A stretch of 64,000 nt of DNA from Paenibacillus_F chitinolyticus_A (GCF_045038035.1 NZ_CP173427.1:4278001-4342000), one strand, 5' to 3'. Positions 32,767 through 43,182 are shown, counted from the first letter of the stretch. Notes: generated by a model from the letters alone, not told the origin. A program made the numbers and translations.

Positions 32767-35433
32767 TTATTTCGCTTCGTACCAGTTGGATCCGTAATCC
32801 ACCTCGGCGAGCAGAGGCACGTCCAGCGCAAGCGCGCCTTCCATGACCTCGGGCACGATGCGGCGCATCGTTTCAAGCTCTTCGGGCGGAACTTCGAAAA
32901 TCAGTTCATCGTGTACTTGAAGAAGCATCCGGCTTTTCAGGCCTTCCGCTTTAAGGCGCTCGTCCATCTGCACCATGGCCAGCTTGATGATATCGGCCGC
33001 CGTTCCTTGAATCGGCGTATTCATCGCCGTTCTTTCCGCGAAAGAACGGAGGTTAAAGTTAGAGGCGGTAATCTCCGGCAAATACCGGCGCCGCTGCAGC
33101 AATGTCGTGACGTAGCCCTGTTCGCGGGCCAGTTTCACAATGTCATCCATATATTGGCGGACACCCTGGAAAACGGCGAAATACTGCTCGATAAACTGGC
33201 TCGCTTCCTTACGGGTGATAGCCAGATTCTGGGAGAGACCGTAGTCGCTGATCCCGTAAACGATGCCGAAGTTGACGGCCTTCGCCGAGCGGCGCATATT
33301 CGCGTCCACTTCGGATTCGGCTACGCCGAAAACGTCCATGGCCGTTTTCGTGTGAATATCCATATTATTCGTAAAAGCTTCCTTAAGATTCTCGTCACCG
33401 GAAATGTGAGCGAGCACCCGAAGCTCGATCTGCGAGTAGTCCGCGGCCAGAATGGACCATCCCGGCTCCGAAGGCACGAACACCTTGCGGATTTTACGCC
33501 CTTCCTCCAGCCGGATCGGAATGTTCTGCAGGTTCGGATACTGGCTGCTGAGCCGGCCCGTGGCCGCGATCGTCTGCCTGTAGTACGTATGAACCTTGCC
33601 CGTTTCCTTCCGCACCTCTTTCAGCAGCCCTTCCACATACGTGGACTGGAGCTTGGCCAGCTGCCGGTAATGGAGAATGCCCTGCACGATTTCATGGTAA
33701 GGGGCCAGCTTTTCCAGCACCTCGGCATCCGTGGAGTAGCCTGTCTTCGTTTTCTTCTGGACGGGAAGCTGGAGCTTCTCGAACAGCACTTCACCCAGCT
33801 GCTTCGGGGAGTTGATATTGAACTCCATGCCGGCGTGGCGGTAAATCTCCGTCATCGTCCGTTCGATCTGTACGGCGAGTTCATCGCCCAGCTGCTTCAA
33901 TCCGGCCGTATCGACCTTGATGCCGCGCATCTCCATATCCGCGAGCACACCCGAGAGCGGAAGCTCCAGCTCGTAGTAGAGCTGCTTCATATCCGCCTGC
34001 TCCAGCTTCTCGCGCAGCGAGACGTCCAGGCGGAAGATGCGGTCGGCCTTGCGGACGAGATGTTCCGCAACGGCTTCCTGCTCCGGCAGACGGAACTTCG
34101 CGCCTTTGCCGAAGACCGCTTCGTCCGGCGCTACATGAAGCGCGCCGTACTTATCCGCGATGCCGCTGAGCGTAAGCGACGACTCCGTCGGATCGAGCAG
34201 ATACGCCGCGAGCATGACGTCGAACGTCACGCCGGCCAGCGTGATGCCGTTCCAGGCGAGCACCAGCTCCGCGCGGTGGCGGTCCCACGTGCTCTTCGGA
34301 GCACGCTCGTCCGCCAGCCAGGCGCGCAGCGCTTCCGCTCCGGGAGCGGTCAGCACGGCCGCGGGCACGTAGTAGCCCGCTTCCGGCGTGTGGAAAGCCG
34401 CCCCGACCAGCTCGGCCGTGTGGGCATTGTCCCCTACGGCCTCGACGTGCAGCGCGCTTACGTCTTTCAGCGCGCCGGTCAGGTCCGTGATGTTGTCCGC
34501 GTCGATCAGGCGGACAACCAGCTCTTCCGCGGGGCCGGGCTCCGCCCCATCGGGGGAGTCCGCTCCCCCCGCGCCGGAGAAGTCCAGCCTCTCGAGCAGC
34601 GACTTGAACTCCAGTTTGCGGAACATGGCCGCAAGCTCGGGCGTTTCGAAGCCGGAGAAGGCGAGGCTGCTCCAGTCCGTATCCATCGGCACTTCGCGGT
34701 AAATGGTCGCGATTTCTTTGCTCATCCGGGCGGAATCCGCATGGTCGCGGATCTTTTCCTTCATCTTGCCCTTCATCTCGTCCGCATGCTCCAGCACGGA
34801 CTCGACGGAACCGTACTCGTGCAGCAGTTTTAGGGCCGTTTTCTCGCCTACTCCGGGGATGCCCGGAATATTGTCGGAAGAGTCCCCCATCAGACCCTTA
34901 AGGTCGATAATCTGGGCCGGAACGAGCCCGTACTTCGCTTGGATCTCGGCCGGATCGTAACGGTCCACTTCACTGATGCCTTTGCGGGTCAGGGCAACCG
35001 TCACACGGTCCGATACGAGCTGCAGCATATCCTTGTCGCCGGTAACGACCAGCACGTCCTTGCCTTCCCGCTCCGCCGATTTGGTCAGTGTGCCGATGAT
35101 ATCGTCCGCTTCGTAGCCTTCCAGCTCGAACTGACGGATGCCGAAAGCGTTCATCAATTCTTTAATGAGCGGAAACTGCTCGGACAGCTCCGGCGGCGTT
35201 TTGGCTCGTCCGCCTTTGTATTCCGTGTAATCTTTATGTCGGAACGTCACTTTGCCCGCGTCGAAAGCCACGAGAAAATGAGTCGGTTTTTCTTCTTCAA
35301 TCAGTCTGAGGAGCATGGTCGTGAACCCGTAAACGGCGTTCGTATGAAGACCGGCGGAATTGCTCAGCAGAGGCAGCGCGTAAAAGGCGCGGCTCGCAAT
35401 ACTGTTTCCATCAATAACGATCAATTTTTCCAT
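32767..35433 (-). CDS. polA: DNA polymerase I
   Basis: The 888-residue enzyme has an N-terminal 5'-3' exonuclease (residues 1 to about 290, with VIDGNSIASRAFYALP and VTGDKDMLQLV), a middle exonuclease-like domain that lacks the DxE proofreading motif (as in other Bacillales), and a C-terminal polymerase domain with DYSQIELR and VHDELIFE. It starts the polA-mutM-ytaF-coaE-transglycosylase operon. The ATG at 35433 (GGGGTG upstream) gives the standard N-terminus, so the extra upstream frame is not used. Confidence 0.96.
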   Translation of the reverse strand: MEKLIVIDGNSIASRAFYALPLLSNSAGLHTNAVYGFTTMLLRLIEEEKPTHFLVAFDAGKVTFRHKDYTEYKGGRAKTPPELSEQFPLIKELMNAFGIRQFELEGYEADDIIGTLTKSAEREGKDVLVVTGDKDMLQLVSDRVTVALTRKGISEVDRYDPAEIQAKYGLVPAQIIDLKGLMGDSSDNIPGIPGVGEKTALKLLHEYGSVESVLEHADEMKGKMKEKIRDHADSARMSKEIATIYREVPMDTDWSSLAFSGFETPELAAMFRKLEFKSLLERLDFSGAGGADSPDGAEPGPAEELVVRLIDADNITDLTGALKDVSALHVEAVGDNAHTAELVGAAFHTPEAGYYVPAAVLTAPGAEALRAWLADERAPKSTWDRHRAELVLAWNGITLAGVTFDVMLAAYLLDPTESSLTLSGIADKYGALHVAPDEAVFGKGAKFRLPEQEAVAEHLVRKADRIFRLDVSLREKLEQADMKQLYYELELPLSGVLADMEMRGIKVDTAGLKQLGDELAVQIERTMTEIYRHAGMEFNINSPKQLGEVLFEKLQLPVQKKTKTGYSTDAEVLEKLAPYHEIVQGILHYRQLAKLQSTYVEGLLKEVRKETGKVHTYYRQTIAATGRLSSQYPNLQNIPIRLEEGRKIRKVFVPSEPGWSILAADYSQIELRVLAHISGDENLKEAFTNNMDIHTKTAMDVFGVAESEVDANMRRSAKAVNFGIVYGISDYGLSQNLAITRKEASQFIEQYFAVFQGVRQYMDDIVKLAREQGYVTTLLQRRRYLPEITASNFNLRSFAERTAMNTPIQGTAADIIKLAMVQMDERLKAEGLKSRMLLQVHDELIFEVPPEELETMRRIVPEVMEGALALDVPLLAEVDYGSNWYEAK

Positions 35434-35641
35434 CTTACACCCCGAATTTTGGACATATACGTTCATGATAGCACAGGCTGGACGAATATGAAAAAGTTTC
35501 AGCCCGGTAATTTTTGAGCCTATCCTCCCGGGCTTGCGGTGATGTTCTCCGCTTTCCGCACATAGACTGATAGTACGATGCAAAGCCGGCGCGTCCGGTG
35601 TTTTCAGCTGGATTTCGTCCGGCGAGGGAAGGAGGACCGAG

Positions 35642-36391
35642 ATGAGTCCCTTTTTTTTTCCGGCTCCCAAGAAATTGGTTTTTTTCGATATGAACAATAC
35701 ATTGGTCGACCGCAGGCAGTGCTTCGATTCGGCATTCACGGAGGTACTGGGAGACTACACCGGAAGATGGGAACAGGAAGACGGGGCGGCTTCCCCCGAA
35801 GATGCGCTTCAGATTTATAAGCAGGAGTGGCAAAAACTGCGGAAGCTGCGCCCCCGGGGCCACCGTCCCAGCGAAGAAATGCGGATAGCCTGCCTGGAAA
35901 AGGCGCTGCACGCTTTTCCCATATCGGTAAACGAAACGTTTGCCAAAGGCTTTTTCGAACAAATTGAAGAAACGGAAGGAAACTACGTCCGGCTTTTTCC
36001 CGGCGTCGAAGAAACGCTGGCGACTTTGGGCGAGCGCTACAAGCTGGCGGTCATCAGCAACGGCAGCCGCAAAAGGCTGGAGAGGGACATCGGGCGGCTC
36101 CGGCTGTCCTCCTTTTTCCCCGAGGAACTGCTCTTCAGCTCCACGAAAGACGGGCCGCGCAAGCCGCATCCGGGTTTGTACCGGACCGCCCTGAAGGAAA
36201 CCGGCATAGCCCCGGGCCAGGGCGTCATGGTCGGCAACTCGTGGAAAAACGACATCATCGGCTCCACCCGCTGCGGCCTGGATGCCGTCTGGATCTACCC
36301 GCCCCATGTGAAAAAGATTTCCCAGCGGAAAGTCGGCCGCCAGAAAGTCATTATCGTGCGGTCCGTCAAGCAGCTGGTGCATGTGCTCTAG
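35642..36391 (+). CDS. HAD-family hydrolase
   Basis: The 249-residue protein has HAD motif I FFDMNNTLVD, motif II VISNGS, motif III Lys in RKPHPGLY and motif IV GNSWKNDIIGS. In motif I the usual second Asp is Asn18 (D-x-N-x-T, nucleophile Asp16), so the general acid of phosphatases is missing; this may lower phosphatase activity or mark a different subgroup. Divergent from polA. Substrate unknown. Confidence 0.85.
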   Translation: MSPFFFPAPKKLVFFDMNNTLVDRRQCFDSAFTEVLGDYTGRWEQEDGAASPEDALQIYKQEWQKLRKLRPRGHRPSEEMRIACLEKALHAFPISVNETFAKGFFEQIEETEGNYVRLFPGVEETLATLGERYKLAVISNGSRKRLERDIGRLRLSSFFPEELLFSSTKDGPRKPHPGLYRTALKETGIAPGQGVMVGNSWKNDIIGSTRCGLDAVWIYPPHVKKISQRKVGRQKVIIVRSVKQLVHVL

Positions 36392-36458
36392 CCCCGGCTT
36401 TTTAGGTGCCGTCTCCTTAATACCCGGCAGGAACCCTCTCATAAAATCATGCGCACAG

Positions 36459-36480
36459 CCGCCCCGAAGGGCGGTTTTTT
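36459..36480 (+). terminator. Terminator of the HAD gene
   Basis: CCGCCC, loop CGAA, GGGCGG, TTTTTT. The rest of 36392-36773 holds one more hairpin (next entry) and no gene. Confidence 0.85.
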
Positions 36481-36582
36481 ATCGGCCTTGCCTTGCCCGC
36501 ACAGACGACTTTTACCGTACACGTCCGGCGATAGGCGGCAATACATGCGGATTAGGATTTCTCGTCTGCTCCTGTCATAAAG

Positions 36583-36618
36583 AAACAGCCTGCCGGGAAG
36601 TTCCCGACAAGCTGTTTT
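36583..36618. terminator. Hairpin, probable phoU terminator
   Basis: AAACAGC..GCTGTTT outer stem with an inner CGGGAA/TTCCCG palindrome. T-rich on both sides, so it may serve the minus-strand phosphate operon. Confidence 0.6.
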
Positions 36619-36773
36619 CCGGTCTCGCTTCTTTGTAGCGCAGGCTGAATACGGCTATTTTCTCTGTGCCGCCCGCCATCCTTACAGGGTTACATCCTTG
36701 CATTCTGCATACCAGCCGGGTCCTCCGAAACGTACGGCCCGGTGGCCCGGTATCAGACGGCAATGAAGCCGTT

Positions 36774-37433
36774 CTACACGTTCAAGTCTTTTCGTTTGCC
36801 CGTGACCATGTAAATTACGCTTTCGCCGATATTCGTCACATGGTCGGCCACCCGCTCCAAGTAATGGGCCACCATGATCAGATGCGTCAGCTGACGGTTG
36901 CGGGTGAAATCCGCATTCATCATCCCGATCACATCGGTCATGATGCGGCTGAATATTTTGTCCACCTGATCGTCCTTCTCCGCCAGTGAAGCGGCCATAT
37001 GAACGTTGCGGTTCATATAAGCGACCAGGCTTTCGCGGAGCATCTCTTTGGAGATTTCGGCCATCTGGGGAATGTCGATCAATTCCTTGGCCAGCGTCTC
37101 TCCGGACAGGCGGATCGTAATCTTCGCGATGTCCACGGCATGGTCGGCGATCCGCTCAAGATCCGTCGCTATGCTGAGCGCCGTGCCGATAATCCGCAGA
37201 TCGCCCGCCATAGGCTGCTGCAGCGCGATCAGCTTCAGGCACATTTCTTCGATGCGAAGCGTCAGTTCGTCCACCGCGTCGTCATCCTCGACCGTGCGCC
37301 GCGCGAGATTCGTATCCAGCCGGGTAAGCGCTTCTACAGCCTGGTGAATGGAATTTTCAACCATAGAGCCTAAATCGAGCAGTTCGTTCTGCAGATCGTC
37401 AATCGAATGCTGAAAATTAAGGCGATTATTCAT
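36774..37433 (-). CDS. phoU: Phosphate signalling protein PhoU
   Basis: The 219-residue protein of two three-helix bundles binds metal and links the Pst transporter to PhoR signalling. The PhoU motif patterns DLERIADHAVDIAKI and LERVADHVTNIGESVIY are present. The ATG at 37433 follows AAGGGGG. It is the last gene of pstCAB-phoU, 16 bp after pstB. Confidence 0.95.
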   Translation of the reverse strand: MNNRLNFQHSIDDLQNELLDLGSMVENSIHQAVEALTRLDTNLARRTVEDDDAVDELTLRIEEMCLKLIALQQPMAGDLRIIGTALSIATDLERIADHAVDIAKITIRLSGETLAKELIDIPQMAEISKEMLRESLVAYMNRNVHMAASLAEKDDQVDKIFSRIMTDVIGMMNADFTRNRQLTHLIMVAHYLERVADHVTNIGESVIYMVTGKRKDLNV

Positions 37434-37449
37434 TGAAGCCCCCTTAGAG

Positions 37450-38232
<783 letters not shown>

Positions 38233-38234
38233 GG

Positions 38235-39092
38235 TTATTTCCCTCCCGTAAGTCTTTTTTGGATGATTCGGCTTGGAATGCCGATAAGCAGGTTGAAGAT
38301 CAGAACGACTACAAGAAGGAGCGCCGCGCTGCCTTCCGCGATTTTCTTCGCATCCGGCACGATGGCTTCCGCCTGGATGTACCATAAGTGCGTGGAGAGC
38401 GTCTCGCCCATCGTCAGCGGATTGAAATCCGGGAAATGCCGGGAAACGGAAAGCCCCGACGTATAAATCAGGATGGCCGATTCACCCAGTGCGCGTCCGG
38501 CTACGAGCGTAATGCCCGTAATCAGGCTCGGCAGTGCGGAGGGAATCAGTACTTTGCGGATCGCCTGCCATTTGGTCGAACCGAGTGCGAGACTCGCTTC
38601 CCAGTACGATTCGGGCACGGTACGGATGGATTCCTCCGTGACCCGGACAAGAACCGGCAGATTCAGAAGCGCCAAAGCCAGGGAACCGCTCAAAATCGAA
38701 ATTTTAAAATTCATCAAGTCCACGAAGAGGAGAAATCCGAACAAACCGAATACGATGGATGGCACGGAAGACAGCGTCTCGACGGACATGCGGACAATTT
38801 CGGTAAAACGTGATTTTTTGGCATACACCGCCAGGTAAATCCCTGCTCCCAGCCCGATAGGCAGCGAGAACAGCAGAGAAAGGAACAAGATATAGAACGA
38901 GTTGAAGAGCTGCGGTCCGACGCCGCCGCCTGCCACGATATCCTCCGGCTTGCCCGTGATGAAATCCCAAGTAAGATGCGGCAGTCCCGCACCGAGAATC
39001 CGGATCAGGAACCAGGCCAGGATCAGCAGGATAAAGATGCCGGTTGCCCAGAAGAACAGCGTGGCGATCCGGTCAGTCGTTTTACTGTTCAT
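38235..39092 (-). CDS. pstA: Phosphate ABC transporter permease PstA
   Basis: The 285-residue integral membrane permease has six helices and the family loop ESYWEASLALGSTKWQAIRKVLIP. Its start overlaps pstC by four bases. Confidence 0.95.
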   Translation of the reverse strand: MNSKTTDRIATLFFWATGIFILLILAWFLIRILGAGLPHLTWDFITGKPEDIVAGGGVGPQLFNSFYILFLSLLFSLPIGLGAGIYLAVYAKKSRFTEIVRMSVETLSSVPSIVFGLFGFLLFVDLMNFKISILSGSLALALLNLPVLVRVTEESIRTVPESYWEASLALGSTKWQAIRKVLIPSALPSLITGITLVAGRALGESAILIYTSGLSVSRHFPDFNPLTMGETLSTHLWYIQAEAIVPDAKKIAEGSAALLLVVVLIFNLLIGIPSRIIQKRLTGGK

Positions 39093-40039
39093 TTCACTTC
39101 ACTCCTTCTTGATACGACACGGATGATGAGAATCAGCAGCAGAGAAGTGATCAAGAGAACAAAGGCCATCAAATAAAGCGCGTTGTTCCAGGTCGATCCG
39201 TAGTTCGTGTTCCCCATGTCCTTGACGATTGCCGTCGTCAGAACCGTGGTCGAGTCAATCAGCGATTTGGGCATCTGCGGCGAGTTCCCGATGACCATAA
39301 ACACCGCCATCGTCTCTCCGATGGCCCGTCCGATTCCAAGCACCACGCCGGTCAGGATCCCCGGCCGTGCCGCGGGAAGCAGCACGCGCCATATCGTCTG
39401 CCAGCGGGTGGCTCCGAGCGCCAGCGACGCTTCTTCCAGCCGCGGAGGCAGTGCGCGGATCGCATCTTCCGAGATGGACAGGATAGTCGGCAGAATCATA
39501 ATCGCGAGGATGATTCCCGCCGGCAAAATACCGTATCCTGTCCCGTTCACCACTTTTCCGATAAAAGGCACAATGACCGTAAGGCCGATCAGGCCGTATA
39601 CGACCGACGGAATGCCCACGAACAGGTCCGTTGCCGGGCGCATGATCTCTCTCACCCATTTCGGTGCGACCTTCGCCATGAAGACGGCTCCCGCTACGGC
39701 GAGAGGGACCGCAAGTACAATGGAGAGCATCGTTAACAGAAAAGTACTGAACAGGAACGGAAACGCTCCGTATTTGTCCGCGCTTGGCGTCCAGTCTGTC
39801 GAAAAGAAAAATTCAATCGGGCTGACGCCCGAGAAGGTGCGCATGCCTTGTACACCGACAAACAAAATAATCGAAAATATGACAATCGAGACGAGTGCCG
39901 CACTGCCGACAAACAGCAGCTTCATCACGCTGTCCTGCCGTTTTTGCAGTTTCATCCAGCGCGTGGGTCCTTTCTGGCTTTGACGGTTTTGTCGGCTCTG
40001 CTCCTTCGTCTTCGTTGTTTGCTGAGCGTAAGTGTTCAC
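39089..40039 (-). CDS. pstC: Phosphate ABC transporter permease PstC
   Basis: The 316-residue permease partner of PstA has the loop LEEASLALGATRWQTIWRVLLP and six helices after a charged N-terminus. The start is GTG 40039 with AAGGGGG ten bases upstream; an ATG at 40087 has no site. A Pho-box array and a terminator separate it from pstS, so it can be transcribed from its own promoter. Confidence 0.93.
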   Translation of the reverse strand: MNTYAQQTTKTKEQSRQNRQSQKGPTRWMKLQKRQDSVMKLLFVGSAALVSIVIFSIILFVGVQGMRTFSGVSPIEFFFSTDWTPSADKYGAFPFLFSTFLLTMLSIVLAVPLAVAGAVFMAKVAPKWVREIMRPATDLFVGIPSVVYGLIGLTVIVPFIGKVVNGTGYGILPAGIILAIMILPTILSISEDAIRALPPRLEEASLALGATRWQTIWRVLLPAARPGILTGVVLGIGRAIGETMAVFMVIGNSPQMPKSLIDSTTVLTTAIVKDMGNTNYGSTWNNALYLMAFVLLITSLLLILIIRVVSRRSEVK

Positions 40040-40125
40040 AAACGGGAAGCCCCCTTCAATCGGAATGCGTGCATAGTCGGTAAGCACAAAGTACTAAATG
40101 ATTCTTCTTAATCATAGGCCCTGTT

Positions 40126-40164
40126 TGTAAATACAAAATTAATCAATTGTAAAGCCCGTGTAAA
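40126..40164 (-). promoter_or_regulatory. Pho-box array before pstC
   Basis: On the minus strand TTTACA occurs at 40164-40159, 40153-40148 and 40131-40126, that is with starts 11 and 22 bases apart. TT(A/C/T)ACA repeats on an 11-bp period are the PhoP binding pattern of Bacilli. The same phasing is seen before pstS. Confidence 0.75.
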
Positions 40165-40173
40165 TTTTGCGGC

Positions 40174-40215
40174 AAAAAAAAAAGATGCCCCGAAGTTGGT
40201 AAGCTTCAGGACATC
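40174..40215 (-). terminator. Strong terminator between pstS and pstC
   Basis: On the minus strand a 12-bp stem (40215-40204 with 40195-40184) is followed by ten T (plus A run 40174-40183). It would let pstS be made in excess of pstCAB-phoU. Confidence 0.88.
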
Positions 40216-40233
40216 CCACGGAAGTAAAAAATT

Positions 40234-41130
40234 TTATTTTTTCAGAAGGTCAGCCGGAAGGAACTTCAGTTCTTCGACTTTTTTCGTTTGGAACTCAGGG
40301 CTCATGATGTAGTCAAGGAAAGCTTTGGTCGCGCCGGTAGGCTCGCCTTTCGTGTACATGCGCTCGGTTCCGAACAGTTTGTAGCTGCCGTCTTTGATCG
40401 TTTCTTTGGAGAAAGCGACGTTGTCGAATTTCAGAGCTTTAACGGTATTGTCCAGGTAAGGCGTATCGATGTATCCGATGGAGCCAGATTGGCTGCCTAC
40501 AGCCGTTTTAACCGCGCCCGTGCTTTCTTGAACGACGCCTTCTTTAGTGAAGTCTTTACCGTCCAGCACGATTTGCTGAACAAGCTTACGGGAACCGGAA
40601 GCGTCCGGACGGTGAACGACGTTAATCGGAGCGTCCTTGCCGCCTACTTCTTTCCAGTTTTTGACCTTGCCCATGAAAATATCGGCTGCCTGCTGCTTCG
40701 TCAAGCCATCGAGACCGACGTCAGGATTTACGATAAGTGCGAACGGAGCGATCGCAACCACGTGTTCTTTCAGGTTCTTGTCTTTGTATTCGTCGCCGGC
40801 GGCAACGTCGGAGTTGCCGATATTCGAAATGCCGTCCGCTACGTCCTTAAGACCTTTGCCGGAACCGCCGGCCGTCGGGTTGATCGTAACTTTCGGATTT
40901 TTTTCCATGAACAGCTTCGCCGCTTCTTTCACGAGCGGGAGAAGAGCGCTGGAACCGGAAGCCGTAACCGTACCGGAAATTTCTTGAGCCGCCGTTGTTT
41001 CGGTAGGCTTGTTCGATGTTGCTGCGCCGCCTGCGTTTGTGTCTGTCTTTCCGCAGCCAGCCAATACCCCCAGAGTAAGTACTGCAGCTAGCGAGATGGA
41101 TAACCCTTTTTTCGACATGAACTTCAACAT
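40234..41130 (-). CDS. pstS: Phosphate-binding lipoprotein PstS
   Basis: The 298-residue protein binds phosphate outside the cell and delivers it to PstCAB. The lipobox LGVLAGC is followed by a disordered linker; then GTVTASGSSALLPLV, TAGGSGKGLKDVA, and HRPDASGSRKL, which line the phosphate site. The ATG at 41130 is 11 bases after AAAGGAGG; an ATG at 41139 is too close. Pho boxes lie about 70 to 110 bp upstream. Confidence 0.95.
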   Translation of the reverse strand: MLKFMSKKGLSISLAAVLTLGVLAGCGKTDTNAGGAATSNKPTETTAAQEISGTVTASGSSALLPLVKEAAKLFMEKNPKVTINPTAGGSGKGLKDVADGISNIGNSDVAAGDEYKDKNLKEHVVAIAPFALIVNPDVGLDGLTKQQAADIFMGKVKNWKEVGGKDAPINVVHRPDASGSRKLVQQIVLDGKDFTKEGVVQESTGAVKTAVGSQSGSIGYIDTPYLDNTVKALKFDNVAFSKETIKDGSYKLFGTERMYTKGEPTGATKAFLDYIMSPEFQTKKVEELKFLPADLLKK

Positions 41131-41198
41131 GTTGTACATGTCCTCCTTTGACGTTTCTTTCTTTGTTTTGTGTTTCCTAGGACATCGTAACAAGCGAA

Positions 41199-41237
41199 TG
41201 TAAACTGCAAGTCGTCCAAACGTAAATTTCATGTAAA
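41199..41237 (-). promoter_or_regulatory. Pho-box array before pstS
   Basis: On the minus strand TTTACA at 41237-41232, TTTACG at 41226-41221 and TTTACA at 41204-41199, with starts 11 and 22 bases apart. This fits PhoP binding and predicts induction under phosphate starvation. Confidence 0.78.
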
Positions 41238-41406
41238 ACTTTTTACAGGCTGCCCCTCCCCCCTCAACCTCCTTCGAAATGAGCCTATTTAACTCCCGTT
41301 TTACAAAATCCTTCACGTTCTCTAATACTGAAGACTTATAGTTAAAGCGACTATAGACCTATATAAAGGTTAATTTTCAAACAAAAAGACCTATCGGAGG
41401 GTGAAC

Positions 41407-43134
41407 ATGGGGAATTTCTTCTATCTAAGTACAATGAAACGCAAATTGATCGCCAGCTTCGGGGTTCTGATTCTGCTGTTTGTGGCCATGGCCTTTTTCC
41501 TCGTTCATCAAATCAGTAAAATCAACACGCAGATCGCGCTGCAAAACGAGCGGGTCGCCATGAAAACGACTGCGCTTGAGCTGAAAGAAACGGTTCAGGA
41601 ACTCAGCATTATCGCTTCCGGCCTGGAGCTTTCCAAAGATCCTTCCTATATAGAGAGATACGAGCAGACGAGAAAGGCGTATAGCCGTCTTCTCGACGCC
41701 ATCAAGGAAACCGCCCGGACCGAAGAGGAAAAAGCGTGGCGCGGTGGGCTTATCGTCGCTTCCGCGGATTACATAAACAATTTCGACGCGGCCGCCAAGC
41801 TCGTCCAGGAGAAGAAAGTCAGCCCCAAAGAGATGGAGCTGAGCATGCTTCATTATTACGGCGAAGGGCAGACGCTGCGCGAAACGATTTTCAAGCTGGT
41901 CGACAAGTTTTATATCGCCTTCTCGGCCGATGCCCAGGCGGCTGTCGACGACTCACAGAAAGTCATCGCGCAGACCGTGACCGTCACCGTCGCCGCGGCC
42001 GTCTTCGTCCTTCTCGCTTCCGCGGTTGTCGCCGTCCTGCTGATCCGCTCCTTCCTCATTCCGGTGCGCAAGCTCCAAGAAGCGGTCGCTCGCATGGCGT
42101 CCGGCGATCTGCGGCATGAAATCGGAAGCCGCACGCAGGACGAGCTGGGCGAGCTCAGCCGCAGCTTCGACCGGATGACCGCCCAGGTCCGCGGCATGCT
42201 CGAGCATACGAGCGGCATCGCGACGGCGCTGGCCGGGCAGTCGGTCACGTTCCGCCGGGTGTCCACCGACACGGCGGCGGCCAACGCGGACATCGTCCAG
42301 GCGATGTCCGCCATTGCCCGCGGCGCTTCCGAGCAGGCGGCGGACTCCGAGCACGCGTCCGTCTCCGTCGCCGGGCTCGAAAGCGAGACGCGCGAGATCG
42401 CCGAGTATGCGGCGGTGATGAGCCGGGCGAGCCGGGAAGCGGCGGAAGTCACCGTGCAGGGTTCCCGCTCCGTGCACTCGCTGGAGGAAGCCAGCGGCGC
42501 TACGCGGCGGGTGCTCGGGCAGGTGCAGGAAGCGATGGCTACGCTGGCGGGCGATTCCCGCCGCATCGGCACCATCCTGGACGCGATTACCGAGATCGCG
42601 TCCAGGACCCACCTGCTGGCGCTGAACGCCGCCATCGAAGCGGCCGCCGCCGGCTCCAGCGGGCGCGGCTTCGCCGTCATCGCCGCGGAAGTGCGTCAGC
42701 TCGCGCAGCAGTCGAGCGACGAAGCCCGCCGCGCCGCGGGTACGATCGCATCCGTCGAGAGCCGGATGCTCGAGATGCAGGCCCGCGTCACGGACGCGAG
42801 GCGCCATGCGGACGCCCAAGAGCTGACTGTCCGCGAATCGCTCGGCTCGTTCGAAGCGATCGAACGCGCGATGGAAGTCGTGACGAATCAGATTCAATTC
42901 GTCAACGGCCGCATCGAGCGTTCCCTGCACAGCAGCGCGCAGCTTGTCGGCACGATCCGCCACATGGCGGAAATTGCCGAGCAGACGTCCGCGGGCGTGC
43001 AGGAAGTCACCTCGGCTTCGACCGAGAACGACGCCTCCATCCGGAGCATCGCCGTGCAGGCCGACGAGATGAACGGACTCGCGGAAAGCCTGTACCGCGA
43101 AATCAACAAGTTCAAGATCGGCGAAGCTTCGTAA
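41407..43134 (+). CDS. Methyl-accepting chemotaxis protein
   Basis: The 575-residue chemoreceptor has helix 1 (about residues 10-32), an extracytoplasmic four-helix-bundle type sensor (33-185), helix 2 (about 188-212), a HAMP domain (213-265) and a long signalling coiled coil. The hairpin tip reads EIASRTHLLALNAAIEAA, the CheA/CheW contact, with an unusual SRTH in place of the common DQTN. The ATG at 41407 is six bases after GGAGG. Ligand unknown; it is divergent from pstS and followed by the chitinase gene. Confidence 0.92.
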   Translation: MGNFFYLSTMKRKLIASFGVLILLFVAMAFFLVHQISKINTQIALQNERVAMKTTALELKETVQELSIIASGLELSKDPSYIERYEQTRKAYSRLLDAIKETARTEEEKAWRGGLIVASADYINNFDAAAKLVQEKKVSPKEMELSMLHYYGEGQTLRETIFKLVDKFYIAFSADAQAAVDDSQKVIAQTVTVTVAAAVFVLLASAVVAVLLIRSFLIPVRKLQEAVARMASGDLRHEIGSRTQDELGELSRSFDRMTAQVRGMLEHTSGIATALAGQSVTFRRVSTDTAAANADIVQAMSAIARGASEQAADSEHASVSVAGLESETREIAEYAAVMSRASREAAEVTVQGSRSVHSLEEASGATRRVLGQVQEAMATLAGDSRRIGTILDAITEIASRTHLLALNAAIEAAAAGSSGRGFAVIAAEVRQLAQQSSDEARRAAGTIASVESRMLEMQARVTDARRHADAQELTVRESLGSFEAIERAMEVVTNQIQFVNGRIERSLHSSAQLVGTIRHMAEIAEQTSAGVQEVTSASTENDASIRSIAVQADEMNGLAESLYREINKFKIGEAS

Positions 43135-43155
43135 ACGCCGGAAACAACCCGCAAG

Positions 43156-43182
43156 AGCACCCCGTCATGGCGGTGCTTTTTT
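43156..43182 (+). terminator. Terminator of the chemoreceptor gene
   Basis: AGCACC-CG, loop TCAT, CGGTGCT with one mismatch, then TTTTTT. Confidence 0.8.

Noticed and set aside
32659..34833. 724-codon frame opposite polA
   Set aside because: Antisense shadow of polA, translation rich in His/Arg/Gln with no domain.
41330..41400. Possible sigma-D (motility) promoter before the chemoreceptor gene
   Set aside because: A TAAA is present but nothing close to GCCGATAT at the right distance.
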